Origin: Bacteroidota bacterium
GTDB taxonomy: Bacteria; Bacteroidota; Bacteroidia; 2-12-FULL-35-15
Direction: 5' to 3'
Assembly (NCBI GenBank): GCA_947476185.1
Contig: CANJPX010000004.1
Coordinates: 1 to 64,000 of the forward strand
Length of the DNA: 64,000 nt
Below the pieces are notes generated by a model. The model had not been told where the DNA came from, ran no database searches, and saw only the letters and a program-made list of their open reading frames with translations. Below, one piece after another: positions 36,862 to 47,333 of this stretch; position 1 is the stretch's first letter; each line of letters begins with the position of its first letter. The translations under genes were made by a program, and so were the position numbers.

Positions 36862-36925
36862 TTTGTTAGATGTCTATTAATGTTTTTCCGCAATAATACT
36901 TTTTTGTTAAAAAGTAAATATAATA

Positions 36926-38581
<1,656 letters not shown>

Positions 38582-38596
38582 TTAGTTAATTAGTTA

Positions 38597-38685
38597 ATTT
38601 GAAAATTTTGTTTGGATTTTATTTTTTTGATTTGTTTTTTGTACAATGGGCATTTTTGAATTGCCACATTTCCAAATTTTCAAAT
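38597..38685. repeat. ATTTGAAAATTT inverted repeat between groS and groL
   Basis: ATTTGAAAATTT (38597-38608) is matched 12 of 12 in inverted orientation at 38674-38685, right at the groS stop codon. A further direct partial copy (AATTTGAAAATTA) lies at 38572-38584, and TTAGTTAA is tandemly repeated beside it. The whole groS-groL gap is made of this material. It could form a hairpin in the groS-groL message or be a remnant of a dispersed repeat family. Confidence 0.5.
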
Positions 38686-38987
38686 CAGACGATTGCAAAA
38701 ATATCACTCTCTCTCATTATCAGATAATCTTTGCCTTCTAACAAAACTTCTGTCCCAGCGTATTTTCCGTAAAGAACAGTGTCTCCGACTTTCACCTCAG
38801 GTTTATTGCCTTTGTCATCTTTTTCACTTACAGCAATTACTTTACCTCTTTGAGGTTTTTCTTTTGCAGTATCAGGAATGATGATCCCACTCGCTGTTTT
38901 TTCTTCTGCAGCAGCAGCTTCAACAACCACTCTGTTTTGAGTTCCTGCAACTGGCTTGATGTTTATTTTTGAACTTGTCTTTGCCAT
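38685..38987 (-). CDS. groS: Co-chaperonin GroES
   Basis: GroES is the heptameric lid of the GroEL chamber. The 100-residue product carries an N-terminal extension of a few residues, then [37 protein letters not shown] (mobile loop region; shown as its key feature TASGIIIP), [14 protein letters not shown] and the final [12 protein letters not shown]. It is the first gene of groS-groL. The 189 bp upstream holds the secG terminator on the far side and no heat-shock inverted repeat that I can identify. Confidence 0.96.
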   Translation of the reverse strand: MAKTSSKINIKPVAGTQNRVVVEAAAAEEKTASGIIIPDTAKEKPQRGKVIAVSEKDDKGNKPEVKVGDTVLYGKYAGTEVLLEGKDYLIMRESDIFAIV

Positions 38988-39115
38988 TTTAATTTAATTA
39001 TTATTAGTTTAACTTAAGTTTTTCAAATTTTATTTTGCGTCTTTGCTTTGTCAGAAATTATACCATTTATTATTCCGGTTGAATTTCAGACAATATTGCA
39101 GTATAAGGGCCACAT

Positions 39116-39158
39116 AAAAAAAAATGTCAGAAACGTGAATGACTTTCTGACATTTTTT
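39116..39158 (-). terminator. Intrinsic terminator after secG
   Basis: AATGTCAGAAA (39123-39133) pairs with TTTCTGACATT (39144-39154), flanked by A-run and T-run. It closes the sigma54 activator-lptE-TPR-secG operon. Confidence 0.88.
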
Positions 39159-39176
39159 ATATCTGTTCTTTAGAAA

Positions 39177-39539
39177 TTATTTACCCGGAGCTGGATTTAC
39201 GGGTGCACCTGGTGTAAGTGGTGCTGTATTATTTGAATTTGATTTTGGGCTGGTATCTTCTGCTCCTTTTTGACGGGTTACAGATTCTTTCGAAGTACCA
39301 CCTGATACCACGTCACCAGTTTTATTAAACGATGTGGATAGCACACACAAAACTAATAAGGATGCTGCAAGCGTCCATGTTGCTTTTTCCAAAAAATCGG
39401 CAGTTTTGCGAACTCCCATTACCTGATTTGATGAAGAGAACGATGATGCTAATCCGCCACCTTTAGAATTTTGTATCAAAACTACAAGGATCAAGAGTGC
39501 ACACACTAATATAATTAATACTGAAATAATTGTTGCCAT
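39177..39539 (-). CDS. secG: Preprotein translocase subunit SecG
   Basis: SecG is the small membrane partner of SecYE and helps SecA-driven export. The 120-residue protein has two membrane helices (about 3-22 and 54-72) joined by the conserved QNSKGGGLASSFSSSNQVMG loop, then a polar Ser/Thr/Pro-rich tail. It starts 6 bp after the TPR gene and ends its operon. Confidence 0.93.
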   Translation of the reverse strand: MATIISVLIILVCALLILVVLIQNSKGGGLASSFSSSNQVMGVRKTADFLEKATWTLAASLLVLCVLSTSFNKTGDVVSGGTSKESVTRQKGAEDTSPKSNSNNTAPLTPGAPVNPAPGK

Positions 39540-39545
39540 TGTAAA

Positions 39546-40649
39546 TTACTGCTTTTGTTGATTTATTAATTTTCTTAAATTTTTTATTTGGGATGCAAAG
39601 TAAAGTCTTTTTTCTGGATATTTCAAGCGTAAATTTTCATAAGCCTGAATTGCTTTTGTGTAATTCCCTTGCAAAACGTAAATTTTAGCCAACGTTTCAC
39701 TGACAAATGTGATATCTTCCGCTACACTTTGCTTAGCCATATTCACCGGACTGAAAAATTCGGTTTTTTGTCTCGTAAGTTTCGGTTCATCACGTATGAA
39801 TTTGTCTATTAATTCGAATGCACTTAGCTGTTTTTCAGTCTCTTCCGATTCTTTTATGGGTGCTTCAGCATCAACAGCCTTTTCTTCCGAATTCACTTGT
39901 TTTAACCAATCAGTAAATGAAAAAGATCCACTATTTACTTTATCCTCAGCATCTTCTTTCACATTAGCAGTTGGCTCCGGAATATTCAACACAAAATTAG
40001 ATGCTACGGTTTCCTGTATTTCTTCATTTTTGGCAATAATTGGAAGTTCTGAGATTCCTAATTCGACACTTGCGTCTATGATCTCTGAAAAATATTCTTT
40101 TTCCAATGTTGCTTCCGTGTTGTCAATTATTTGAGTGTTGTTTTTTTCTTCTGCGTTTTCAAAAACATCAATGTTTTCAATTATCACTTCTTCCACAATT
40201 AAATCAGAAATTTCAATAGGGTTAATTTCTATTGTTTCGATCGGAATGATTTCAGCCGAGGTTTCTTCCTTTATTTCAGGTCTAATTATTTCTTCTACAA
40301 GCGGTTTAATTTTTTGTTCGGCGATCTCTTCATTTACCAAATTATGAATCGCTTGCTCGATCTGTTTTTCTTCCGATTTTTCAATCGGTTTTGGAATATT
40401 TATTAATTCAACTTCTGTTTGTTTTGTGATCAAACTGTGTAATACCCTTCTGTCGGTTGCATAGGCAGCGGTAACCCGTAATTGATTGTTATAATGAATA
40501 CTGTTGATATTATGCAAACTCTTTGAATACAACAAATGCGCAGTTTGAAAATAGGGGAAATTCTTTATCAATTCGCTGAGCAAAATACTATCTCTCTCCG
40601 ACATTTTTTCGGGAGTTTCAACGTATGATATGAATTGCGCTTTATTCAT
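39546..40649 (-). CDS. Tetratricopeptide-like protein of unknown function
   Basis: A 367-residue cytoplasmic-looking protein without signal peptide. The first 80 residues are helical (FPYFQTAHLLYSKSLH), the middle (about 90-250) is a low-complexity Glu/Ile-rich linker, and the C-terminus has a TPR-like repeat (ETLAKIYVLQGNYTKAIQAYENLRLKYPEK, key residues at about 315-345). It sits between lptE and secG, an arrangement I have the impression recurs in Bacteroidota, but its job is unknown. The gap to lptE is 39 bp. Confidence 0.75.
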   Translation of the reverse strand: MNKAQFISYVETPEKMSERDSILLSELIKNFPYFQTAHLLYSKSLHNINSIHYNNQLRVTAAYATDRRVLHSLITKQTEVELINIPKPIEKSEEKQIEQAIHNLVNEEIAEQKIKPLVEEIIRPEIKEETSAEIIPIETIEINPIEISDLIVEEVIIENIDVFENAEEKNNTQIIDNTEATLEKEYFSEIIDASVELGISELPIIAKNEEIQETVASNFVLNIPEPTANVKEDAEDKVNSGSFSFTDWLKQVNSEEKAVDAEAPIKESEETEKQLSAFELIDKFIRDEPKLTRQKTEFFSPVNMAKQSVAEDITFVSETLAKIYVLQGNYTKAIQAYENLRLKYPEKRLYFASQIKNLRKLINQQKQ

Positions 40650-40688
40650 TAAATGGTCTCAAATTTTATTAGAATTCATGTCAGAAGC

Positions 40689-41207
40689 CTACCAATTATT
40701 CAATGCCCTGTTTAAAATATCCTGAACCAATTGCTCATTAATTTCTCTTGTTAATTGATCTTCAATGGAAGTTAAGTTTTGATCACTTGTATAATCTGCA
40801 TAACGTGTGAATGATTGCTCGAAATTTTTCTTTTCATCAAACATACAAGTATATTTAACATCTACTGTGATCGTTAACCTGTTTAATGCCGCCTGGTCTG
40901 TACTTTGTATGGCTATCGGGCCGGTTGAGTAGCCGGTAACACTTCCTTCAAAACTCAGGTCTCCACCTTTATTGATCAGTGATAATCTTGTTTGTGAACT
41001 TAATTTATCACGTAACGCTTCAGTAAAAGTTTGACTTAATGTTGGAGGAGCCAATGAAGCATTGTTCTGAAAATATTGTACGGATACTGTTTTTGCTTCA
41101 GGTGGAACGCTGCCGCCTGTGAAGGAATAATGCATTTTGCAACTTGAGAATAGAACCAAGACACAAGACGTAAGAATCAAAATGAGTCTAGTGCTTATGA
41201 TTTGCAT
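40689..41207 (-). CDS. lptE: LptE-like LPS assembly lipoprotein
   Basis: LptE plugs the LptD barrel that inserts LPS into the outer membrane. I start at the ATG giving MQIISTRLILI so that the signal peptide leads the protein. A lipobox LFSSC places the lipid on Cys23. The mature part contains YSFTGGSVPPEAKTVSVQYFQN and TFTEALRDKLSSQTRLSLI, typical of Bacteroidota LptE-family proteins. It follows the sigma54 activator by 38 bp in one operon. LptD is not in the window. Confidence 0.85.
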   Translation of the reverse strand: MQIISTRLILILTSCVLVLFSSCKMHYSFTGGSVPPEAKTVSVQYFQNNASLAPPTLSQTFTEALRDKLSSQTRLSLINKGGDLSFEGSVTGYSTGPIAIQSTDQAALNRLTITVDVKYTCMFDEKKNFEQSFTRYADYTSDQNLTSIEDQLTREINEQLVQDILNRALNNW

Positions 41208-41245
41208 CTGTTTTTTTTTAATAGCTAACATCTAATATCTGGAAT

Positions 41246-42472
41246 CTATTTTATACTGTATTCATTGATCTTTCGGTAAAGCGTCCGCTCAGAAATTCCT
41301 AATTCCTTAGCAGCATTTTTGCGTTTGCCTTTGTGTTTTGTTAGCGCTTTCTTGATCATGTCTTCCTCAATTTCCTGCAAGGATAATGATTCTTCAACAA
41401 CTTCCACCGGCATTTGATTCTGTGTATTTACCGGAGTTGAAGTGTTATACCCCAATTGAATTGGAGTTTCCTGTGAGCCTACATCCTGAAATAATTTCTT
41501 GATTATTTGAGCATTCTCCGGAGGGAAATCCTGATTCAGTTGATTGTCATTCTCGATCAGATCAACAACTATTTTTTTCAGATCCATCATCTCAGTCTTC
41601 ATGTCAAACAATACTTTATATAAAATATCCCTTTCACTGAAGTCGTTGCCGGCAGTTGAAGTACTTGCTAATACGGGTAACTGAGCAGATTGATGAATCG
41701 GTAAATATTTGATCATCGTATCTGATGATATGTCGCGATTTTTTTCAATCACAGAAATTTGTTCAGTAATATTTTTTAATTGTCGGATATTTCCTTGCCA
41801 ATAATAATTTGATAAGATCTGTTCTGCTGCCATATCTAATTTGATTGTCGGCATCCTGTATTTTGCAGAAAAATCAGATGCAAATTTTCTGAATAATAAA
41901 TGTATGTCTTGTTTGCGCTCACGCAATGGCGCTACGACAATGGGAACAGTGTTTAATCTGTAAAACAGATCTTCTCTGAATTTGCCTTTTTCAATCGCCT
42001 GTTGGATGTTTACATTGGTGGCGGCAACTACACGTACATCTGTTTTCAATACTTTTGAAGACCCTACTTTAATAAATTCTCCACTTTCTAAAACACGTAA
42101 TAAACGTGATTGAGTTGCAATCGGCATTTCTGCAACCTCATCTAAAAATATTGTCCCTCCATTTGCCACTTCAAAATACCCTTTGCGTGCTTCATGCGCG
42201 CCTGTAAATGAACCTTTTTCATGTCCGAATAATTCTGAATCAATTGTTCCTTCCGGAATTGCCCCACAATTAACTGCAATATATTGTCCGTGTTTACGCG
42301 CACTTAAGGCATGAATGATCTGTGGAAAAACTTCTTTTCCTGTTCCGCTTTCTCCTGTGATTAGTACCGTTAGATCGGTTGGCGCTACTTGTTTCGCAAT
42401 ATCAATTGCTCTATCCAATGAGGGCGAGCTACCAATGATTCCGAATCGGTTCTTTAGATCTTGAATTGTCAT
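41246..42472 (-). CDS. Sigma54-interacting transcriptional activator
   Basis: A 408-residue AAA+ enhancer-binding protein without a receiver domain. The AAA domain has Walker A GESGTGKE (40-47), the sigma54-contact loop GSFTGA (87-92; usual form GAFTGA), Walker B FLDE (109-112) and LFYRLN. A linker with NQDFPPEN precedes the C-terminal Fis-type helix-turn-helix (KNAAKELGISERTLYRKINEY). It heads an operon with lptE, a TPR protein and secG, so it may control envelope biogenesis. With no sensor domain, activity is probably set by expression or a partner. Confidence 0.9.
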   Translation of the reverse strand: MTIQDLKNRFGIIGSSPSLDRAIDIAKQVAPTDLTVLITGESGTGKEVFPQIIHALSARKHGQYIAVNCGAIPEGTIDSELFGHEKGSFTGAHEARKGYFEVANGGTIFLDEVAEMPIATQSRLLRVLESGEFIKVGSSKVLKTDVRVVAATNVNIQQAIEKGKFREDLFYRLNTVPIVVAPLRERKQDIHLLFRKFASDFSAKYRMPTIKLDMAAEQILSNYYWQGNIRQLKNITEQISVIEKNRDISSDTMIKYLPIHQSAQLPVLASTSTAGNDFSERDILYKVLFDMKTEMMDLKKIVVDLIENDNQLNQDFPPENAQIIKKLFQDVGSQETPIQLGYNTSTPVNTQNQMPVEVVEESLSLQEIEEDMIKKALTKHKGKRKNAAKELGISERTLYRKINEYSIK

Positions 42473-42496
42473 TTTTTTTAATAGAATAAAGAGTAA

Positions 42497-42917
42497 AGAG
42501 CCAAGAATTAAGACAAAATAGCCTTTTCCGAAGCAACCTTTTCTCTAAATGAAAAAATCATTTTTTGTATTTCTGTAACTAAATTTAATGTTCGATTTAA
42601 TAATTCTTGCTTCCCATATTTTCTTCGCTCACTTATCAGTAACTGAGTTTCCAATTCATACGAAGAACAAAGCGAAATGGAAAGGTATTCTGCAAATTGC
42701 AACTTTGTCCTTTTTCCTGAACCTTCAGCTATATTAGAAGGAATAGAGCAGGAGCACCTGTTCATTTGGTCAATCAAATTATATCTTTCTTCTTTTGGCA
42801 AATCTTTACAATACAAGAATGTCAAATCTGCCAAATCCATGGATTTTTGCCAGATCAAAAGCTGTTTGAAATTATGCGCCATAATTTGATGTAAAATTTT
42901 AAAGTCAAGAACTAAGA
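42497..42917. repeat. Direct repeats bracketing the four-helix-bundle gene
   Basis: AGAGCCAAGAATTAAGA at 42497-42513 and AAAGTCAAGAACTAAGA at 42901-42917 match at 14 of 17 positions in direct orientation and bracket the gene 42508-42882. A related sequence in the opposite orientation (TCTTGGCTCCTGATTCTAA) is at 43003-43021, before miaB's end. This suggests the gene travelled or was inserted as a small unit. Confidence 0.45.
42508..42882 (-). CDS. Four-helix-bundle protein (23S rRNA IVS-protein family)
   Basis: A 124-residue helical protein of the family first seen in intervening sequences of 23S rRNA and now known widely as free-standing genes. Diagnostic stretches are FKQLLIWQKSMDLA, DLPKEERYNLIDQMNRCSCSIPSNIAEGSG and FAEYLSISLCSSYELETQL. 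The fold is a pentamer-forming four-helix bundle; the function is unknown. No rRNA is near. It is flanked by degenerate direct repeats, and its terminal codons overlap one of them. Confidence 0.88.
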   Translation of the reverse strand: MAHNFKQLLIWQKSMDLADLTFLYCKDLPKEERYNLIDQMNRCSCSIPSNIAEGSGKRTKLQFAEYLSISLCSSYELETQLLISERRKYGKQELLNRTLNLVTEIQKMIFSFREKVASEKAILS

Positions 42918-43031
42918 TTAAATTTTGACCTTATTTCACTATATTTCTAATTTTGCTTGTTAATTAATTTAGGAGTTGTTTCAACCTTATAAAAGGAATC
43001 TATCTTGGCTCCTGATTCTAACCACTTGCCT

Positions 43032-44462
43032 CTAGACCGCTTTTCCAATTAATGTTCCTCCTGTGCACTTATCCACAAATACATTCACATAATCGCCTTT
43101 CTTGAAATTTTCTTTTGGGAAAACAACAACAGTGCTTTGCGAATTTCTTCCGAATAATTCTTCCTTTGATTTTTTTGATGTTCCTTCCACCAAAACTCTG
43201 TGTACCTTTCCAACACCTTGTTTTGTCCGTTCAGCAGAATGCTTCAGCTGTAATTCAACTATTTCAGCCAACCTTCTGCTTTTTACATCTGCCGGTACAT
43301 CATCCGGATATTTTCGTTCCGCTAAAGTTTTGGGTCTTTCACTGTAAGCAAACATGTACCCAAAATCATACTTCACTTCCTCCATCAATGATATTGTGTC
43401 TTTATGTTCTTCTTCTGTTTCGGAACAAAATCCACTGATGATATCCATGGATATTCCACAATCCGGAATTATTCTGCGTATGGCAGCAATCCTGCTCAAA
43501 TACCATTCACGGGTATATCCGCGGTTCATCATTTCTAAGATCCGTGAGTTACCCGATTGTACCGGCAAATGAACATAACTGCAAATATTTTCATATTTGG
43601 CGATCATATACAATACTTCATCATTCATATCTTTTGGATGTGAAGTACTGAATCGTACACGCAGATCCGGATTTACCAATGCTACTTTTTCAAGTAATTG
43701 AGGAAATGTCGTAGCACTTTTTAATTCTTCTTCGGAAATATCTTCTTTCTTTAAGCCTCCCCCTGTCCACAAATACGAATCAACATTTTGTCCGAGTAGG
43801 GTCACTTCTCTGTATCCTTGTGCGAATAATTCTTGTGCTTCTTTAACGACAGTTTCAGGATCCCGGCTCCGTTCTCTTCCTCTGGTAAAAGGAACCACAC
43901 AAAATGCACACATATTATCACATCCCCGTGTAATACTGATAAATGCAGTAACCCCGTTAGATCCCAACCGAACAGGAGCAATATCAGCATAGGTCTCTTC
44001 TTTTGATAAAAGTACGTTCACCGCTTTTTGTCCCGTTTCTGCAATTTCTATAAGTTCAGGTAAGCTTCGGTAGGCATCCGGTCCAACAACGATGTCTACA
44101 AGTTTTTCTTCTTCCAGAAATTGTGATTTCAATCGTTCTGCCATACAGCCCAACACCCCAACGATAAGATCGGGGTTGTTCTTTTTTGCTTTTTTATATT
44201 CGGTCAAACGTTTTCTCACTCGCTGTTCTGCTCCCTCCCGAATAGCACAGGTATTGACAAATATTACATCTGCTTCAAAAAAATCATTTGTAGTGGAAAA
44301 TCCTTTGTCTTTTAATATGGAGGCTACAATTTCACTATCCGAAAAATTCATCGCACAGCCATAACTCTCCAAAAACAGTTTTTTGCCATTGGGCTGAAGA
44401 GGTGTTTCGATCATCAAGGCTTCACCTTGTTTACTTTCATCAATTTCTTTATTCTCGCTCAT
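43032..44462 (-). CDS. miaB: tRNA-2-methylthio-N6-isopentenyladenosine synthase MiaB
   Basis: MiaB is a radical-SAM enzyme that methylthiolates i6A37 in tRNAs reading UNN codons. About 476 residues from the ATG giving MSENKEID (an upstream ATG seven codons earlier would be in the promoter region). It has an N-terminal UPF0004 domain with Cys residues (YGCAMN, NTCAIRE, LGCMAE) for the auxiliary cluster, a radical-SAM CDNMCAFC (CxxxCxxC), and a C-terminal TRAM domain ([11 protein letters not shown] to GGTLIGKAV). It is a single-gene unit divergent from topA. Confidence 0.95.
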   Translation of the reverse strand: MSENKEIDESKQGEALMIETPLQPNGKKLFLESYGCAMNFSDSEIVASILKDKGFSTTNDFFEADVIFVNTCAIREGAEQRVRKRLTEYKKAKKNNPDLIVGVLGCMAERLKSQFLEEEKLVDIVVGPDAYRSLPELIEIAETGQKAVNVLLSKEETYADIAPVRLGSNGVTAFISITRGCDNMCAFCVVPFTRGRERSRDPETVVKEAQELFAQGYREVTLLGQNVDSYLWTGGGLKKEDISEEELKSATTFPQLLEKVALVNPDLRVRFSTSHPKDMNDEVLYMIAKYENICSYVHLPVQSGNSRILEMMNRGYTREWYLSRIAAIRRIIPDCGISMDIISGFCSETEEEHKDTISLMEEVKYDFGYMFAYSERPKTLAERKYPDDVPADVKSRRLAEIVELQLKHSAERTKQGVGKVHRVLVEGTSKKSKEELFGRNSQSTVVVFPKENFKKGDYVNVFVDKCTGGTLIGKAV

Positions 44463-44480
44463 TTTATTTTTAATGGATTG

Positions 44481-44511
44481 CAAAGATAATTAAAATAAAT
44501 GGGTGACAAAA
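44481..44511 (-). promoter_or_regulatory. Candidate miaB promoter
   Basis: On the minus strand TTG (44509-44507), 18 bp, then TATCTTTG (44488-44481) matches the Bacteroidota -33 TTG / -7 TAnnTTTG consensus exactly. It ends about 18 bp before the miaB ATG at 44462, which supports that start. Confidence 0.65.
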
Positions 44512-44548
44512 TGGCGCATTTCGATTTATTTTCAAAAAAAATTAAAAA

Positions 44549-44602
44549 TTTATATATATATATTTATATATATATGTTTTGACAAAAGCAAATTTAATTT
44601 GC
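44549..44602. promoter_or_regulatory. TA-repeat tract and palindrome between miaB and topA
   Basis: An alternating TATATA tract spans about 44550-44575. Beside it GCAAATT-T-AATTTGC (44588-44602) is a perfect palindrome with 7-bp arms. The two lie in the divergent control region, about 100 bp before topA. They could be a melting-prone, supercoiling-sensitive element and an operator; function is inferred only from position. Confidence 0.35.
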
Positions 44603-44703
44603 AAAATTCCTTTTTGATTTGTTTTCTTTGCAACGAATTTTGAGAAAATGGCATCTCAGGCAATATTCAATTTTATTAAAACCTAACCCAAATTAGCTAG
44701 CGT

Positions 44704-47184
44704 ATGAGCAAAAATTTAGTGATCGTGGAGTCCCCTGCAAAGGCAAAGACAATAGAAGGATTTTTAGGAGAAGGTTTTACAGTTAGGTCGAGTTTTGGTC
44801 ACGTCCGTGATCTTGCTAAAAAAGGATTGGGTGTAGATATTGAAAATAAATTCACTCCTAATTATGAAGTATCACCCGATAAAACAAAAGTGGTCAATGA
44901 GTTAAAGGCCTTAGCAAAGAAAGCTGAAGTGGTTTGGCTAGCAACGGATGAGGACCGTGAAGGGGAAGCTATTTCCTGGCACTTGTTTGAAGCATTGAAC
45001 TTAAACGATAAAACTACAAAACGCATTGTTTTTCACGAAATTACCAAGCCTGCTATTCAAAATGCGATTGCGAATCCGCGTACCATCGACAAGCATTTAG
45101 TGGATGCACAGCAAGCACGAAGAATTTTAGACCGACTGGTTGGTTTTGAATTATCTCCTGTGTTATGGAAAAAAATCCGTCCATCCTTGTCAGCAGGGCG
45201 CGTTCAATCTGTTACCGTGCGTTTGATTGTTGAACGTGAACGTGAGATCGTTGCTTTTAAAAGCACATCTTCCTACAAGGTAACAGCAAATTTTATTGCA
45301 GGAAATTCGAATGTGAAGGCAGAACTTTCTACAAAATTTAAATCTTTAGAGGAAGCTCGCACATTTTTGAAAAAATGTGAAATGGCTGATTATACAGTTG
45401 ATAGCGTTGAAACAAAACCAACAAAAAAGTCTCCATCTGCACCTTTTACAACTTCTACTTTACAACAAGAAGCAAGTCGTAAACTGGGCTTTTCTGTTTC
45501 TCAGACAATGGTTGTTGCTCAGAAATTATACGAAAGTGGAAAGATCACTTATATGAGAACCGATTCTGTGAACCTTTCTGATACGGCTATCAATCAGGCG
45601 AAAGAAGCGATCACAGGAAATTATGGTGACAAATATCTGAACATCCGTCAATATAAAACGAAATCAAAAGGTGCACAAGAAGCCCACGAAGCAATTCGAC
45701 CAACCTATATCCAAAATCAAACTGTGGATGGTGATTCTTCTGAAAAACGTTTGTACGACCTGATTTGGAAACGTACCATTTCTTCTCAGATGAGTGACGC
45801 CGAATTAGAAAAAACAACTGTTATTATCACGGCTTCAGGAACTACCGAAAAATTTGTTGTTCAAGGTGAAGTATTGAAATTCGATGGTTTCCTTAAAATT
45901 TATTTAGAAGGAACCGATGATGAAGAAGATGAAAATCAATCCGGAATGCTTCCTCCTATGAAGGTTGGAGAAATATTAAAGGCGAACGAAATTATTGCAA
46001 TGGAACGATTTACACATCATCCTGCAAGATATACGGAAGCTAGTTTAGTAAAGAAATTAGAAGAGTTGGGTATTGGTCGTCCTTCAACGTATGCTCCTAC
46101 AATTTCGACAATTCAAAAACGTGAATACGTTGTCAAGGAAGAAAGAGAAGGAATTCAACGTAATTTTAATGTGCTGATCTTAAAAGATGGCAAGATCGCC
46201 GATGAGGTGAGATCTGAAGGTACCGGAGCCGAAAAATCAAAATTATTTCCTACGGATATTGGAATGGTTGTAACTGATTTCTTATTTGTTCAGTTTCCGC
46301 AGATCATGGATTATAATTTTACTGCAAAAGTGGAAGAAGAGTTCGATGAGATTGCTGAAGGAAAAATCCAATGGACAAAGATGTTGGCCGATTTTTACAA
46401 ACCGTTTCACCTTAATGTGGTTGATACGTCAGAAAATTCGGAGCGCGCTTCCGGAGAACGGCTGCTTGGTGTTGATCCAGTTTCCGGAAAAAATCTTTAT
46501 GTACGTATCGGCCGCTTTGGTCCGATGGCTCAGCTTGGAGAAGGGAATGATGAAAATAATAAGCCGAAATTTTCCAGTTTGCGAAAAGATCAACGTTTAG
46601 ATACGATCACATTTCAGGAAGCTTTAGATCTTTTTAAACTTCCACGAGTGGTTGGAATGTTCGAAGATAAGGAAATGGTTGTCGCTGTGGGCCGCTTTGG
46701 TCCATATGTTCGTCATAATAGTTTATTTATTTCTTTGAAAAAAGAAGATGACCCGATGACTGTTTCTGCTGACCGTTGCGTGGAATTGATCCTTGCAAAA
46801 CGTCAGGCTGAAATTGATAAATACATAAAAACATTTCCTGAAAGACCGGACGTTCAATTGCTGAATGGCCGTTGGGGCCCGTATTTGGTGATCGATAAAA
46901 ATAATTTTAAATTGCCAAAAGGTACTGATGCTGCTTCATTAACATTGCAGGAATGTTTGGATATTGCTGCTGACCCTAAGAATGCAAGCAAAGGAAATCG
47001 TTTCAAGAAAAAACAAGTAGAGAAAAAACCATTTAAAGCAGCAGCAGCAAAAAAAGCTTCTCCTAAAAAGAAAGTGGCGGCCAAAACTGCAGTAGCCGCT
47101 GTAAAGAAGTCGGCACCTAAAAAGGCTGTTAAAAAGGTTGCATTAAAAAAAGTAGCGGCTAAAAAAGTTGCTAAAGTAAAATAA
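44704..47184 (+). CDS. topA: DNA topoisomerase I (type IA)
   Basis: TopA relaxes negative supercoils by a single-strand break. The 826-residue enzyme has the Toprim domain (IVESPAKAKTIEGF, then DEDREGE at 82-88) and the active-site Tyr283 (ITYMRTDS). No four-cysteine zinc fingers are present; instead the C-terminus has three Topo_C repeats (each with GRFGP or GRWGP). The last ~45 residues are a Lys/Ala-rich tail resembling histone H1 C-termini, probably for non-specific DNA binding. The divergent upstream region holds a TA tract and a palindrome. Confidence 0.95.
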   Translation: MSKNLVIVESPAKAKTIEGFLGEGFTVRSSFGHVRDLAKKGLGVDIENKFTPNYEVSPDKTKVVNELKALAKKAEVVWLATDEDREGEAISWHLFEALNLNDKTTKRIVFHEITKPAIQNAIANPRTIDKHLVDAQQARRILDRLVGFELSPVLWKKIRPSLSAGRVQSVTVRLIVEREREIVAFKSTSSYKVTANFIAGNSNVKAELSTKFKSLEEARTFLKKCEMADYTVDSVETKPTKKSPSAPFTTSTLQQEASRKLGFSVSQTMVVAQKLYESGKITYMRTDSVNLSDTAINQAKEAITGNYGDKYLNIRQYKTKSKGAQEAHEAIRPTYIQNQTVDGDSSEKRLYDLIWKRTISSQMSDAELEKTTVIITASGTTEKFVVQGEVLKFDGFLKIYLEGTDDEEDENQSGMLPPMKVGEILKANEIIAMERFTHHPARYTEASLVKKLEELGIGRPSTYAPTISTIQKREYVVKEEREGIQRNFNVLILKDGKIADEVRSEGTGAEKSKLFPTDIGMVVTDFLFVQFPQIMDYNFTAKVEEEFDEIAEGKIQWTKMLADFYKPFHLNVVDTSENSERASGERLLGVDPVSGKNLYVRIGRFGPMAQLGEGNDENNKPKFSSLRKDQRLDTITFQEALDLFKLPRVVGMFEDKEMVVAVGRFGPYVRHNSLFISLKKEDDPMTVSADRCVELILAKRQAEIDKYIKTFPERPDVQLLNGRWGPYLVIDKNNFKLPKGTDAASLTLQECLDIAADPKNASKGNRFKKKQVEKKPFKAAAAKKASPKKKVAAKTAVAAVKKSAPKKAVKKVALKKVAAKKVAKVK

Positions 47185-47333
47185 CAAAAACGTTTCTGTA
47201 TCTTTTTTGAAACATAGTGTTATAGATTAAAAGCTTTTATTTGTTGATGATAAAGCAACCAATTTGTTTTTTATCGTCATTGATATAAAGGTTGTAAAAC
47301 GTATTAGCTGAATAATTATCCAATAATTGCACT

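Noticed and set aside
42508-42882. Four-helix-bundle gene as an rRNA intervening sequence
   Set aside because: No rRNA sequence is adjacent, and free-standing members of the family are common.
44549-44578. TA-rich tract as a replication origin
   Set aside because: There are no DnaA-box clusters and no dnaA or rpmH genes nearby; it fits a divergent promoter region better.
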